64,000 nucleotides of DNA from Mytilus californianus (GCF_021869535.1 NW_026262582.1:56494851-56558850), one strand, 5' to 3'; counted from the first letter of the stretch, positions 33,986-45,818 are shown. Program-made: numbers and translations. The notes: generated by a model not told the origin, from the letters alone.

Positions 33986-34166
33986 AACGAGTTTGAATTA
34001 CATCCTATGTAATTTTGGTACACAGTACATGCACTGAAATGGTTGTTGCAGATACTTCAGTCTTATTTTCAAATATAGTTTAAGTAAAATATCTTGAATA
34101 TTGTTTATAACAACAAAAAGAATGTGTGAAAACAGATAAACCTGTTACAATTCGTGCAGCTTCAAG
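33896..34166. repeat. 47-bp inverted repeat at the LINE 3' end
   Basis: 33896-33942 (LINE codons A-A-R-I-V-T-G-L-P region) recurs inverted at 34120-34166 with one mismatch, separated by 177 bp. LINE coding similarity ends inside the loop. This is the kind of structure left by twin priming or template folding during insertion. Confidence 0.8.
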
Positions 34167-34284
34167 TTTTTGGCACGTGATATTCCGGGTACATGAAAAA
34201 AAAGAGTATTCGGTACTCAAAGGAATGGTACGCAGTATTCAGAAATTAACGTGTTAATACTCGATACGCCGGAATCATAATTGT

Positions 34285-34365
34285 TTCTGTTTATGCCTCC
34301 ACCCACCGGAGGCGGCATTAATAGTTACCTTTGACCACCCGTCCGTCCGACCTGGTTTTGGTTTC
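34285..34365 (+). repeat. Hairpin-headed dispersed repeat fragment
   Basis: A hairpin atgcctcc...ggaggcggcat (34293-34318) is followed by 'cccgtccgtccgacc'. This is the same layout as the heads at 42668, 43951, 45066, 52430 and 55014. Confidence 0.55.
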
Positions 34366-34369
34366 TGCG

Positions 34370-34935
34370 CTTAAAACCGAAGAAAAAAGTCGAAGACGAT
34401 TATGAAAAGTTTATAGAGGGATAAATGCAGTAAAAAAATATTACTTAAGAAATAATTCCTTCATGTCATGCTGTATGCTCATTTTAACATGGGTAGGCAT
34501 TATATTTGTCTATATTTTACACTGAGCGTTATTTCGATTTTAATAGGACAAATACAGTATTTTTATAGGTCGAAGCGCACGAGAATACCTTAAAAATGTT
34601 TGGCTGTTCTTGTCTCCTCCCCATGGAGTCTGTACATTACATTTTCATATTTAATTAGTTTAAAAACTAAAAGCAGGGTAAATATATGTTGTTTGATAAA
34701 CAATACATAATAAAAGTTTATGTAAGCTGCTAAAATATATATACTTTATTAGAATAACAATGAAAATAACGAGAATATAAACAGTAAATTTATGCGCATG
34801 TGTCAAACATATTTTGTGCTAATTAGGACACGGCATTGGTTTATGTTTACAAAGCGGCTGCGTAATAAGTTATGCTCTTTAAGTCCATTGGTCAATATGC
34901 ACATCAACAAAATAAAAGAAAGTTTTGTTTAATTG
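34370..34935. other. AT-rich stretch without recognised features
   Basis: No exon or clear repeat seen. Confidence 0.35.
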
Positions 34936-34942
34936 CTATATT

Positions 34943-35022
34943 ATAAAATTGAGAATGGAAATGAGGAATATGTCAAAGAGACAACAACCCGACCAAAGAG
35001 CAGATAACAGCCGAAGGCACCC
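34943..35022 (-). repeat. Dispersed repeat shared with 50414-50545
   Basis: The words 'aaaattgagaatggaaatg' and 'gtcaaagagacaacaaccc' are the complement of the 50460-50540 block. A shorter piece occurs near 39325-39365. Confidence 0.65.
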
Positions 35023-35149
35023 GTAATATGATAAAGACGCATTTATACAATTAACAAAATTGGAGCTGGGACGACTTTTAAACATATCCGTTTATTTTGG
35101 AAAAATCAATAGAAAGAAATATGTGAATGTAAGCAAATGACAATGCACT

Positions 35150-35415
35150 TCTGGGTAATAATAAGGACGGCTGGATCGTGATGGGGCTTCATCGAAAGAA
35201 AAGTCCATGAGCCCGGTAGCAGAACTCTGAACAACGGCTGATTTTCTTTCCACGCCGGCTTCGCTGGGCACTGCGAATTCTCTATGACGTCAAGGAACAA
35301 CGTCACAGCGGAAAACAACATCGGCTTTGTGCCGACCCTTGGCAGTCAAAGGTACCGTGGCTGTTTCTGCATCGGCCAAATCGGCCCTATGGCAGAAAGG
35401 AGGCTAAAGGCAGAC
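35150..35415. other. GC-rich island of unknown origin
   Basis: Roughly 265 bases are clearly richer in G and C than the surroundings and contain several CpG. Short open frames occur on both strands, including minus-strand S-A-T-G-L-M-D-F-S-F-D-E-A-P-S and plus-strand T-S-A-L-C-R-P-L-A-V-K-G-T, but none is long or has recognisable similarity. It may be a piece of a degraded mobile element or a dispersed repeat. Confidence 0.4.
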
Positions 35416-35539
35416 GTGTTGTGTTATATTTGATTTTTTTTAACCATTTAATTGTGATATTAGATTTATTAAAACATCGTTGGACACGATAACAAGTTTT
35501 TTAAACTCGTTTCTCACTTTGATCACAAACGATAGAGGT

Positions 35540-35950
35540 ATTTATGATACACATGATTTTTTTTCCGAAAACAATATTACCGATTTATGGGTAGCCTTAT
35601 ATAAGCAATATTTATACATCTAAAAAATGTCGCCGATAACTTGCAGATAATTGGCGGTAGACTGTGATCCCGCTATGTATAATCACCTTGTTCTATACAT
35701 ATGAAATATGTAATATGCACATTTATCTAGACAGGAGAACCAGTCTAATAATTGGTGGTAGACGTCAAAATTGTCTGCCAGCGACGTCGTGCGTTTTAGC
35801 GCTAACGTTGAGGTTACCAAGGGGGGACGCAATTTTTAGGATAAATCGCGATTTATCTTCGAATCCAACACGGTGACATATATTTTTTATTTGAGATTTG
35901 GAGAAAGCATGACAAAATGCAGTTAATGTAGAAAAATGAGAAAAATGACA
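35540..35950 (+). repeat. Dispersed repeat shared with 19060-19400
   Basis: The same block order as at 19060 ('gctaacgttgaggttaccaa', 'gatttatcttcgaat', 'gatttggagaaagcatgac') with a local duplication of the 'ggtggtagac' part. Confidence 0.6.
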
Positions 35951-36099
35951 TTTTCAGAACCACTCGATTTCCATATTTTTTGGTTAAAAAATATGACACT
36001 TTGAGCATCTTGTCCGCAATGTCAAGCAAGGCTTGAATAATTATATAGTCATTCTTGTAGGGATTTATTTTTTTCCTTATTGTCACTTATCACAGCTTC

Positions 36100-36930
36100 A
36101 GATTGAACCCAATCTTATTAATTTACGACGAGGAATATCTACTCCAAAATTTTTATAACATTGCCTAACTTTTTTACAAAATTGCACAAATCCCAAATTT
36201 TCAGCCTCAATTTTCTCGAAAACAAGCACAGTGACCTATGTTTTATTTGGTGTTTTTTATAACTCGCCAAGGCCTACAACATATTTCAAAATTATAAAAA
36301 TGACATTACATGCCAGCTTTTGCTTATGGTAGAAGCATCGAATTGGAATAAAGAACGATAACTCTCTCTACATGATCAATCTAAAAAGTTTCGCCACTCT
36401 CGTTAAATCTCGTACGATTTTTTTTTATTTTTTTTTCGAAGTTGATCAAGTCAAGTTATCTAACTCTTAAAAATATTTTTTTTCTTTTTTTTCCTTATAT
36501 TTATTAAATAAATACTTTATTCTTGATTGGATCCAAATATAAAGTCAATTCTTCAAATAATGAAAACGAAATTAGCATTGGAATATCCGTCAGGACATTG
36601 TCAGGACATTAGTTTAACCCTTATATTTTTAATGGCTGCCAGATTCTCGTTTAATCGCGATCTTGAAAAACCGGGACAAAATGGAATAAATTCGATGTTA
36701 AATACGACACGAATTTTTGTTTTGTTTACGAAAACAAGAATTTAGAAATTTTAGTAACTTGTATAGTTTATTTAAATTTTATTGTAAAACGGAAATAACC
36801 GAAGTTTGGACAACAACATCTTACGCCATGTTTCATCGTCTGCTTCATCTTTCCATTATCAGTGACAAATTTCCTAAATAACCACAGGTACTTCACTTAA
36901 AAGTTACAATATCATAATTTATGATAACAT
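36100..36930. other. AT-rich stretch upstream of a candidate first exon
   Basis: No gene seen. The distal part may hold the promoter of the exon starting at 36957; no clear TATA box was found. Confidence 0.3.
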
Positions 36931-36956
36931 TTTTAGTGTAAAAGTTCCGTCCAGCC

Positions 36957-37170
36957 ATGGGGACACAGAAAAACCCTCTGCAAGCAATAAATTTCAGGAA
37001 AAACGTAGCCGGAGGTAGTAAAATCCGGGGCTCTGCTTCTGCCCTGGTTGACCATGACTACTATTATTCATCTGCTACAGAATTTCCCATATCAAGTTAC
37101 AATGATAATGAAGTTGGTTATACTGTTGAATGTGATCACGGTTATTCCTGTAGCTCACAGACAAATGCAG
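36957..37170 (+). CDS. Candidate first coding exon, unknown product
   Basis: The ATG has a good Kozak context (cagccatggg). About 71 codons follow without bias toward AT-type residues, including N-P-L-Q-A-I-N-F-R-K-N-V-A-G-G and D-H-D-Y-Y-Y-S-S, up to a plausible donor (aatgcag|gtgaaatt). The frame stays open to 37205 only through low-complexity sequence after the donor. No domain was recognised, and no second exon was found downstream in this window. A repeat-derived frame is possible. Confidence 0.4.
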
Positions 37171-37209
37171 GTGAAATTCAAAACTTAACAAAAGTTTTAT
37201 TTTAAACAA

Positions 37210-39045
37210 AAAAAATATATTCAAATTCACTATCTGTAGACTGTACTTCCTTTGACAAACTCTCAACAAATCTTGTCATTAATTATGACACATATATATC
37301 TACCTTAAACAGTGCCAGGAGATGTTTTTTTTTTTCACTCTCTAAGTTTAATCATAAAACAGCTGTAAAAGGAGACTTGAGTCTGAGTGATACATTTATA
37401 GGTACATATATATTGTATGCACCCATATTGTCCAAAATAGGATTTTATGGGAAGATGGAGTTATGATAACCCATGATAATACCATGACTTTTGATAGGTA
37501 TAGAGCATGTTACTTGGAAGTATGTGGGCTACATCCTTTGAAATTCAAGCTGCCGACACATTATTTGGATGCAATATAAATAATTGCCTCCCGCAGTCGC
37601 CTGTATATTTTATGCGTCAGTTTAAACCTGATCAAAACATTTTCCCTCTACTGAATACTTTTATTAGGTGCACATTTCAACCTTTTAAAACAATAAACAC
37701 TTATGGCTATAATGTCACAGTACCCAAATTGCACCGAGTACCCAATTTGCACCTATTCAACAAAAATAACTGCGGAAATCTTACAAGTTTTCTTTGAGAC
37801 TAAACAATTTGTATTGTTATGATTTTACATTATACATGTCTTTCAACATCGGTTAATATATTTAAATATAGACAAATCGTTCACAATGAGAATATATCAA
37901 CAGATGAAACATTCCCGGGAAAAAGTAAATCTACGAAAACGTCAGTGTTGTCACCATGAGAAGTTATCTAATTATCATCTTTTAAAAATGTAAGCAACTT
38001 CACAACTACAAGTTAATTTTCAGGACCAAAATAAAATAAAGAACAAACAAAAAAGCAATAAAATGCTTCGCCAAGCACAGCCTAATACAACCGCAGATGT
38101 AGATATAGCATATAAAAAACACCAAATTTTTTTATGTCAGTTGAAATCAAACATATTTTAATTTTGGACCCTTCAAACTTTAATATGGACAAATTTGAAA
38201 ACAGGTATCATGTGAGCCCGAACATTTCTATTCAGCAGCAGTCTCCAACTACACATCTCCTTAATTTTATATGATAGTCCCACAAAAATGGTGAAAAATT
38301 ATGTGTACATTTAATTTTTTTTCTAGATTCTCTCATGTCATACATGTGAAAGCGGTACCTTTTTGGTCACTATTTATGTGTTGCGTCTAAATATGAATTG
38401 TAACACTTTATATAGTGACTGACCAGGTCAAACAAATACTTCTCAAGAAACATGCAGAGAAAAAAGACAACTTGGAACAGCACCAGCCATGCCAGACTAT
38501 GTATGAATAAAACTCAGATCGGAATAGCATGGACGATATGTTAGTTATATGTCCTTGTGAATAGTAAGGAAAGCTATCAATAATTCTGCAGATAACGCAA
38601 TTTTATCAGGTTTATCGTTACATTTTCTGTTCAAATTTTCACACAATCAGTGAATCGTTCAAAAAGGCTAAACTAACTTTTTATTACTGAAAGTTTCAAA
38701 CAATGACAAGTGTTTCATTCATGAAATAACTCGTGCGTTTCTGCGAAAAAAAATCATGTGCAATTTTGTGAATTAAAGGGAAAGAAGATCCTTTTGCGGT
38801 GCACTCGCGCATGTCAATTGCGAACTGACCCAATATATTTTCTTTATCATGACCAGTTCACTGATACTGACGTCGACATTATCAAGAAGTACACATCAAA
38901 GGAAAAATGCACAAATTACCGATAAAATAATTTACACACCCTGTTTCGTGTGTATCTCCTGCCATATCAGTATTTGTTGCATTTATATATAAATGAGAAA
39001 TAATCAATGTAAAAATGGTAAATTTTTGGAGAAATAATCAATGTA
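37210..39045. other. Stretch without recognised genes
   Basis: The open frame 37507-37797 has no recognisable domain. A 34-bp exact tandem duplication lies at 38995-39062 (gagaaataatcaatgtaaaa and following bases, twice). Confidence 0.35.
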
Positions 39046-39049
39046 AAAA

Positions 39050-39395
39050 TGGTAAATTTTTGGAGAAAAAACCCAAAAATTATGGAAAAAACAACCCAAA
39101 AAATGTTGTTTTTGACCACTGACTCCTAAACTTTTGGTACCGTATGATAACCCCCATAATCATGATAATCAATTCTAACCTTCCTTTTGTGTATTGAAGT
39201 TGAGCCTTCTGGTACAATTTCATACATTGTCATAGAGATCCATTTACTTAAACTAAAGTTATTGTCCGGAAACCAAATGTGTCTTCGGACAACAACAGCG
39301 ACCTGATTGCAATACTCGAAAGCAAATTTTTGACATATTCCCCATTTCCATTCTGAATTTTATTTTGCCGTCGTATAAAAACTTGAAAAGTAAGC
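39050..39395 (-). repeat. Hairpin-headed GTC-rich element (family A), 5' part
   Basis: On the minus strand it matches the head and first sub-repeat of the 55010 element: 'ttgattatcatgattatggg' region, 'aatggatctctatgacaat', 'ccgaagacacatttggtttc'. The head end is degraded and partly replaced by a block from another repeat (gacatattccccatttcca). Confidence 0.65.
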
Positions 39396-39599
39396 TAATA
39401 AAACAAAATGCAAAAATTACATAAAACTGACTCTGAATTAGTACACGAAATTGATGTTAAACCCACAAACAGAAGATGATCAGGAATACATTTATACTGC
39501 TGAGCAGTGTTCTCCCATCAAATTTTAAATAGCATCCTAGAAAATAGCAAAATCTTTAGATTACCAACTTAACAATCCTATTTATGGTTCCTTATGCTT

Positions 39600-40104
39600 A
39601 GATCAAAATGAAAAGCCTGATCAAAACATTATTCTAAACAGGCTCACTGCAAATTCAAACTCTTCTTTTAACAATCAGAATGATCCTCTTGCTGATCACA
39701 TATATATGAGATGCAGGAAACTGGGAATACAATATGAACATCCAGCTAATTTAGAAAGTAAAAATAATTCAGTCAACAAACAGAAAGCGTTGTTTGCAAT
39801 ACTAAATAAAAAAAACAGCTACAACTTTTAGATATTGATGAAAAAGATATTTCAAATCCTCCACCTTTTCATGAAAATCGACAAAAAATTAATTTAATAA
39901 AGTTATGGATTGTATAACAGTATTCATAGTTTTGAAATTAAACAAATGTCTTATTGTTTTAAATTTTGTAAAATTTGCAAAGAAAGAAAAATGGATTTAA
40001 ACATGGCACAAGATAATGAATTTAAGCATTGTCATTTAGATAAATCACCAATAAATTTATTTTCAGCAGAAAACAATATGGACAATAAGGGTGCAACCAT
40101 TTAG
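39600..40104 (+). pseudogene. Degraded Helitron-like replicase N-terminal region
   Basis: Pieces in shifting frames read D-P-L-A-D-H-I-Y-M-R-C-R-K-L-G, P-A-N-L-E-S-K-N-N-S-V-N-K-Q-K-A-L-F-A, P-P-P-F-H-E-N-R-Q-K-I-N, then I-H-S-F-E-I-K-Q with C-K-I-C-K-E and H-C-H-L-D-K-S-P-I-N-L-F-S-A-E-N-N-M (39910-40104). A Cys-rich stretch followed by D-K-x-P-x-x-F-S-x-E-N-x-M is what I recall from the N-terminal zinc-finger region of animal Helitron Rep-helicases. At least two frameshifts or stops break it. Rep and helicase motifs are absent, so the assignment rests on this region alone. Confidence 0.42.
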
Positions 40105-40429
40105 CTTAAAAAGGGGGGAGGGGGTATGGTTTTTTGTTTGAGTTAAGATTTTTTTTCACGCTATCAATCAAAATTATTTGGTCAAAAATTAACGCTAGAA
40201 GGTATGGGGATAAACTGGATTCAGAATATTTTTTTGTCCTCCGCTTGATCATGTTGATTAGAATATTTTTTTCATCAATTTGGGAATCAGAATATTTTTG
40301 AAGAAAAAAAAACATACTCCATCCTGCCTTTTGAATTTCAATGATCGTTCCCTTAACATTTTCCATCTGAACTTGGCTTATTATTTTATTTTAGACAAAA
40401 ACTATATGAAATAATGTTAGACATTCGTC

Positions 40430-40490
40430 CTGAACATGCATGAAATATTTGCCATTGGACGTTAAGCAAACCAACAATCAATCAATATGT
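40430..40490 (+). repeat. (AATC)n-tailed retroposon 3' end
   Basis: 'catgcatgaaatatttgcc' and 'attggacgttaagcaaacc' run into AATC repeats, in plus orientation. The closing words match the tail of the 91-bp insertion at 24874. Confidence 0.7.
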
Positions 40491-41114
40491 AGGACATAGT
40501 CTTGGTAAGCTGGCATTCAAGGTAGCGTCTTCCTCATATTATCGAGAAACTGTATCGGATGCCCTTAAGCTGAGGACAACCCATATATGCTTTGCAAATT
40601 TTAGGGGGGGTGCACGCCCGCCACGCCCCCGCCTGAATCCGCTCCTGACTAATCAATATCAGAAACATGTCTCTGTCAATAGATTTATAATAAATTGCAA
40701 GGGGTGTCAAGTGGTAAGTTATTAAATAACATTGACACACCTGCGATGTTTGAAGGACCAAGATCGAGTTATTACGCCAAATGCGCATCATAGTTTACAG
40801 TTAGATAATCTCCCTTTGTTTGAGCCGAGCTCATTTACAACCTTTTATTTCTACAGTTGCATCATTAGATACCGTAAGTTTGAACTTCTGATTGTGCATT
40901 CGATTATATTGTTTGTGAAATCTCATCACAATGTTTATAATGTTGATCTTTATATTACCGCATTTTATAATATCAACGTTCATTTATTTGTTTTTCTTTA
41001 TACTGATCAGTTGCTAAAAAGTATGGAAAGCCTCAAAACAGCTAATATATATTTTTTGTATTTATTGCAAACGGGATTGGTTGAGCTGTAAAATTACAAA
41101 TTATGAAGTGTTGT

Positions 41115-41324
41115 ATACACCTTATCGCTATTTGTTCGCCATCATTGGACATCACAAAGGTTCCCGTAAAATTTTGAAGTCATAATACAAAATATCTGAC
41201 GCCGCAATGGAAAAGTGATTGTTGTATGACGTCAATAGTTCAAGAAGCGGGGCAGATTCTCGGGTCAACCGGGACAGATTCTCTGGTCAACTGGGACAGA
41301 TTTCCAAATAGCGATAAGGTGTAT
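41115..41324. mobile_element. MITE-like element with 20-bp perfect TIRs
   Basis: atacaccttatcgctatttg (41115-41134) and its exact complement (41305-41324) enclose 170 bp with no coding capacity. The interior ends with a 21-base near-repeat (gggtcaaccgggacagattc type, twice). No certain target duplication seen. Confidence 0.8.
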
Positions 41325-41398
41325 TCAAAACAACATGCATAATCGTTGTTTTATCTGTCTTGGAATAGCACACTCACAGTTAAAGACAAATTTTTTCA

Positions 41399-41545
41399 AT
41401 ACACCTTATCGCTATTTGTCCGCCATTACTGGACTTCACAAAGGTTCCCATAAAAGTTTGACGTCATAATAGAAAATGTCTGACGCAACAAAGGAAAAGT
41501 GATTGTTGTATGACGTCAATAGTTCAAGTGTCGCAGATTCCGAAA
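41399..41545 (+). mobile_element. Second, truncated copy of the 41115 MITE
   Basis: It starts with the same TIR (atacaccttatcgctattt) and runs parallel to 41115-41245 with about one change per ten bases, then stops near 'aagtgtcgcagattccgaa'. The right TIR is lost or reduced to 'gaaatagtg'. Confidence 0.75.
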
Positions 41546-41559
41546 TAGTGTTTATGCAT

Positions 41560-42660
41560 CTAATGTAAATCAAAAAGGTTTCTAAAATCTTCAGGCATTG
41601 ATATATATATATACAATGTATGGTTAGATTAAAAGTATAAGTTAACATGGGTTTCAATTAAATATTTTGAAAAAATTGTCTTCCTGACAATTTTTGTCCC
41701 TAAAATTCTTCTTGTCGCTAATTAGTGAGACTGAAATTTTTTGATAGCATAGTTTGCATTTTGTGATGTCAATATATGACTGCCTTGGCTTATGTTCTAT
41801 TTGATTTTTGATGGACATTGATTGAGAGTTGCTGCTAATAATGGCTAAGAAAAAAGCTATCGAATTATTTGTGTCTTGCCTGCGACAAAGGTTGTGGAAG
41901 GCGAGACAAAGGTGTTGCTTTTCCAGCGGCTTCAACATTTGTTAAGTTTTTTGTTTTCTATAAAGTTGCTTTTTAAACTATCTGTATTCATATCAGTTTC
42001 ACTTTGATGACTATTTTTAGGTCCTGCACCCTAGTTCATGGTCCAGTGACTTTCAAATAATTGCCAATTTATTAATAGGAACTACTTATGATAGACAATA
42101 ATACTTTGATGCACTTCCCTCTATGTCATGGTCCAGGAACTGTAAATTACATGTCCATCAGATTGTCCTTTTCTAAATTTTCTGCGAACAGGCAAGACAT
42201 ATCTCTATGTCAACAGTTTATTTTATTGAATTCTCTATTATTACCACATCAAAACTATGAAATTACCTATCCTTCATAAAACATTAATTAGTCTGTTGCA
42301 CATCATTGACTTGACAGTCTTACATGTACATGTATATAACCGTTAGGCTTTCAAACTTCTTACATTAAGTGCAAAACAAAATTTAAGTTTGCGCCCCTAA
42401 CCTAAAATCCTGGATCCGCCCCTGCAGCTTTACCCAAAAAGATATTTTGATCATGTTGATAAAAAATATATGACAAAAATACATGTGTAAAATATACTTT
42501 TGGGTAATTCTTTTGCTCATACATATGTTGACCAAAAAATATGTATCAAATGGCCATTCAAGGTCAGGAATGTAAGTTTTGACATGTTTCTGTCATCATT
42601 GTGACATCACAAGTGACCTTTCTGCACTAAAGTATCAAGATTTTATTATCCTGTTCATTT
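41560..42660. other. Stretch without recognised genes
   Basis: It contains the common 'cctggatccgcccctg' repeat word (about 42400-42425), seen in related form on the other strand at 40610-40650. No exon found. Confidence 0.35.
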
Positions 42661-42664
42661 ATCA

Positions 42665-43290
42665 TTTTTATACGCCAGCCAGGACGTATTATGGTATACA
42701 AATGTCAGGCGTCCGTCTGTCTGTCTGTCTGTCCATCTGTCCGGCGTCCACATGTCGCGCCGTAACTTGAGAACGACTTATCCAAATTTCATGAAACTTG
42801 ACATAGTTGTTTCTTATGCTGGTCAAACGATCTGTATTCTTTTTGGTGAAAATAAGATTAAAACTTTTTGAGTTACGGGACTTTGTAACTAAAACAGGGG
42901 GTGTAACATTTTTTCACATGTCGCGCCGTATCTCAAAATTGATTTATGATTATTGCTTAAAACTTTACACACTTCTTAGTTATATTAATCTTAAGATCTG
43001 TATACTTTTTGGTGATGATTCAAAATTTTATTTTAGAGTTATTGAGTTTTTTGTAAAAAAAGGGGGGGGGTTTCCCATGTCGCGTCGTATCTCAAAAACG
43101 ATTTATGATTATTGCTTAAAACTTTACACACTTCTTAATTATATTAATCTAAAGATCTGTATACTTTTTGGTGATGATTCAAAATCTTATTTTAGAGTTA
43201 TTGATTTTTATTTATTAAAAAAAGGGGGGTTTTCACATGTCGCGCCGTATCTCAGAAACGATTTATGATTATAAAACCTCTCACACAAGA
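42665..43290 (+). repeat. Hairpin-headed element (family C) with 160-bp sub-repeats
   Basis: The head is tatacgccagccaggacgta and following (42668-42698, imperfect hairpin), then 'ggcgtccgtctgtctgtctg'. The word catgtcgcgccgtatctca recurs with spacings of about 166, 159 and 160 bp (42756, 42922, 43081, 43241, measured at 'cgcg'). Each sub-repeat ends in a run of A and G (aaaaaaagggggggg). The 153-codon open frame across it is made of the repeat. Confidence 0.75.
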
Positions 43291-43950
43291 CGACGGGCAT
43301 ATCATGCGCTCGTGGCACAGCTGTTTATTGTATTATTCAAAATTATCAGTCAATATGTGCTCTACAAGGATCACCAGTCCTTCACCTTTCATTTGATACC
43401 TGAATTACTTATATATACTCTACATAGTTTGATATTCACACCTATGCATAGGAACTATTTTGTTTTGAATATGTACTACTTTCCAGTATGTTCTTTTTTG
43501 ACGGAGCCCGATTTGGTGGTGTTACATCTTACAAAGTCTATCCAAATTATTTTTGCAAAGAATTCCTCTCAAGCAGGTGCTAGGGTTGCTTAAACTTGCA
43601 GTGAGGTGAGAGTTTTTTTGCTCTGTGTTGAAGGCATCACTGTGACTTTGAGATGAAAAACATCAATAAAAGTGCTGTTCCTTTGCTTTTTGTGTGTTTT
43701 TTGCTGTGCATGTACTGATTTTGTGTCAAAGATGGATACCCAATATCCTCTTTTTTTCTATTAGAAACTATTATATTTGAAGAAATCTAAATTTATTTTA
43801 AGTAAATAAACATGAATATGTGTTATATAACAGTAAATATAACTGTTAGGACAGTCAGAGAGATCTGCATAGCTGCACCACCTGTAAAATTTAAATGCTT
43901 CAATTTGCAATAAAGGGAATTGTTATGGCCACAATCTTGTTCTCTTTTTT

Positions 43951-45060
43951 AGCTCACCTGGACCACATGGGCATGTGAGCTATTGCCATCACTTGGTGTC
44001 CATCATTGTTGTCCTAAAATATTTCAAAGATCTTTTCCTCTAAAACTACTGAACCAATTTCAACCAAACTTGATCCTCGTGGTATCATGTATAAATTTTT
44101 TGTTTTTTGTTCTGTTCAGTCAACAATCATGGCCGTCCTTGTTAACAATAGAACATAGGGATAAAATGCAGTTTTTGGCATAAATATCTCAAAAACTAAA
44201 GAAGTAAGAGCAAGACTGACAATGGTTAAACATCATCAGCAGGTCTTTTAGTGAGGATTTTTTAAAGATGAATAGGACAACCTAATTTGAGAGTTATTGT
44301 CCCTAAAATTATATTATTTTATGAAATTTCTCAGTTTTTGATTGTTATCATGAAAAATACTACAAATGTATTATAGATAAAGAAAAATTTTAAACAGCAG
44401 ACATGTTCAGCAAAGTAAGATATATACCAATAAGTCTAAGAACACAATTTATCAATTCATCCCCTTTAAGAGTTATTGCCATTGAAAGACTATTTTTATT
44501 GAATTTTGAAGTTTTTTTCCAGAAACTATGTTAAATAGACAGAAAATTCAAACAGCAAAAATGTTCAGCAAAGTAAGACCTACAAACATGACAAATAAGT
44601 CAATCCGACTGAAATTATCAATTTATCCCTTATAGGAGTTATTGCCCTTGAAAGATGATTTTTACCAAGTTTTAGCTTTAGTGAGCTTTTCTCATCACTT
44701 GGCGACTGTTGATGTCTGTTAACTTTTACAAAAATCTTCTCCTCTGAAGCTAATGCGCGAAATTTAACCAAACTTGTCCACAGTCATCATTAGGATATCT
44801 AGTTTAAAGAATGTGTCCGATGACCCCACTTGCTAACTACATGTAGCATGGCCAATATGCCTAAAAATGGAACATAAGGGTAAAATGAAGTTTTGTCTAT
44901 TATAATGAAAACTGCTATAGAACATGTAGAAAGAGAAAATCTGAAAGAACAGAAATGTTCAGAATGTTGAGATCAACCTACTGTCTCTTCACATTTAAAC
45001 TGTCAGACGACTTCTTATAGGAGTTATTGCCCTTAATTGAGGAATTTTACCTTTTTTACA
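43951..45060 (+). repeat. Hairpin-headed dispersed element (family B, 'agctcacc')
   Basis: It starts with agctcac...gtgagct (43951-43981), followed by 'catcacttggtgtccatca'. A second, diverged unit starts near 44692 ('catcacttggcgactgttg', 'aaaatcttctcctctgaag'), and the phrases 'agttattgccctt' and 'ttcagcaaagtaagat' repeat inside. This is a well-known type of mollusc dispersed repeat; the mechanism that moves it is not evident. No coding content. Confidence 0.75.
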
Positions 45061-45061
45061 T

Positions 45062-45450
45062 TTTTATACAACCGCAAAAATGGTTGTATATTGGTATGAC
45101 GTTGGCATCGTCATCGTCCGAAGACACATTGGTTTTCGCACAATAACTTTAGTTTAAGTGAATGGATCTCTATGAAATTTTACCATAAGGTTCAAAACCA
45201 GAAAAGGAAGGTTGGGATTGATTTTGGGGGTTATGGTACCAACAGTTAAGGAATTAGGGGCCAAAAAGGGGCCAAAAATAAGCATTTTTGTAACTTCCAG
45301 ACAATAACTTGTGTTTAAGTGTATGGATCTCTCTGAAATTATACCAAAAGTTTCCATACCACAAAGGGATGGTTAGGATTGGCTTTGGGGGGTTATGGCT
45401 CAAACAGTTTAGGAATTAGGGGCAAAAAAGGAAAAAAAACAAGGGTATCC
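45062..45450 (+). repeat. Hairpin-headed GTC-rich element (family A), 5' part
   Basis: The head hairpin 'tacaaccgcaaaaatggttgta' (45067-45089), the GTC/ATC run, then two 150-bp sub-repeats sharing 'ggatctctatgaaatttta' and 'ggggttatggtaccaacag' with 55108-55400. It follows directly on the family B copy. Confidence 0.75.
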
Positions 45451-45462
45451 TGGTTAATGGAC

Positions 45463-45554
45463 AATTTAAAAGCAGTGTAAGGGAGGTAATCCAAAAACAA
45501 AATTGTACAATGTTGTACAGTGTTGGATTACCTCCGTTACACTGCTTTTAAATT
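45463..45554. mobile_element. Small foldback element
   Basis: 31-bp arms (45463-45493, 45524-45554) with one mismatch, 30-base loop. Confidence 0.75.
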
Positions 45555-45659
45555 ATCTATTTGAGACTTTTATGATGTATTTAATTGGTAATTATGGTTG
45601 CAAACTCCATTGGAAATTTGAATTGAGATTATGACCATATCTTGAGGGAAAGAATTTTT

Positions 45660-45695
45660 TTTTTTGGAACGGGGGGTGGGGGGGCGAGGGGGAAG
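45660..45695 (+). repeat. G-rich tract
   Basis: ggggggtgggggggcgaggg and neighbours: at least four G-runs in 30 bases, so a G-quadruplex is possible on the plus strand. Confidence 0.5.
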
Positions 45696-45818
45696 TAGAA
45701 AGCACTGACCATTCTCTGTTTACAGCAACATTAATTATTCCAGGGCAAAATGTTCACACATATACATCAGACCATGACTACCATAAATTTTAGGTTCATC
45801 CGAACGCATAGATTAAAT

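Noticed and set aside
40106-40366. 86-codon minus-strand frame
   Set aside because: It lies in a poly-purine-rich dispersed repeat (attcagaatattttttt repeated) with no domain.
42807-43593. 153- and 118-codon open frames
   Set aside because: They are composed of the 160-bp sub-repeats (C-L-K-L-Y-T-L-L-x-Y-I-N-L-K repeated) and end in unrelated sequence.
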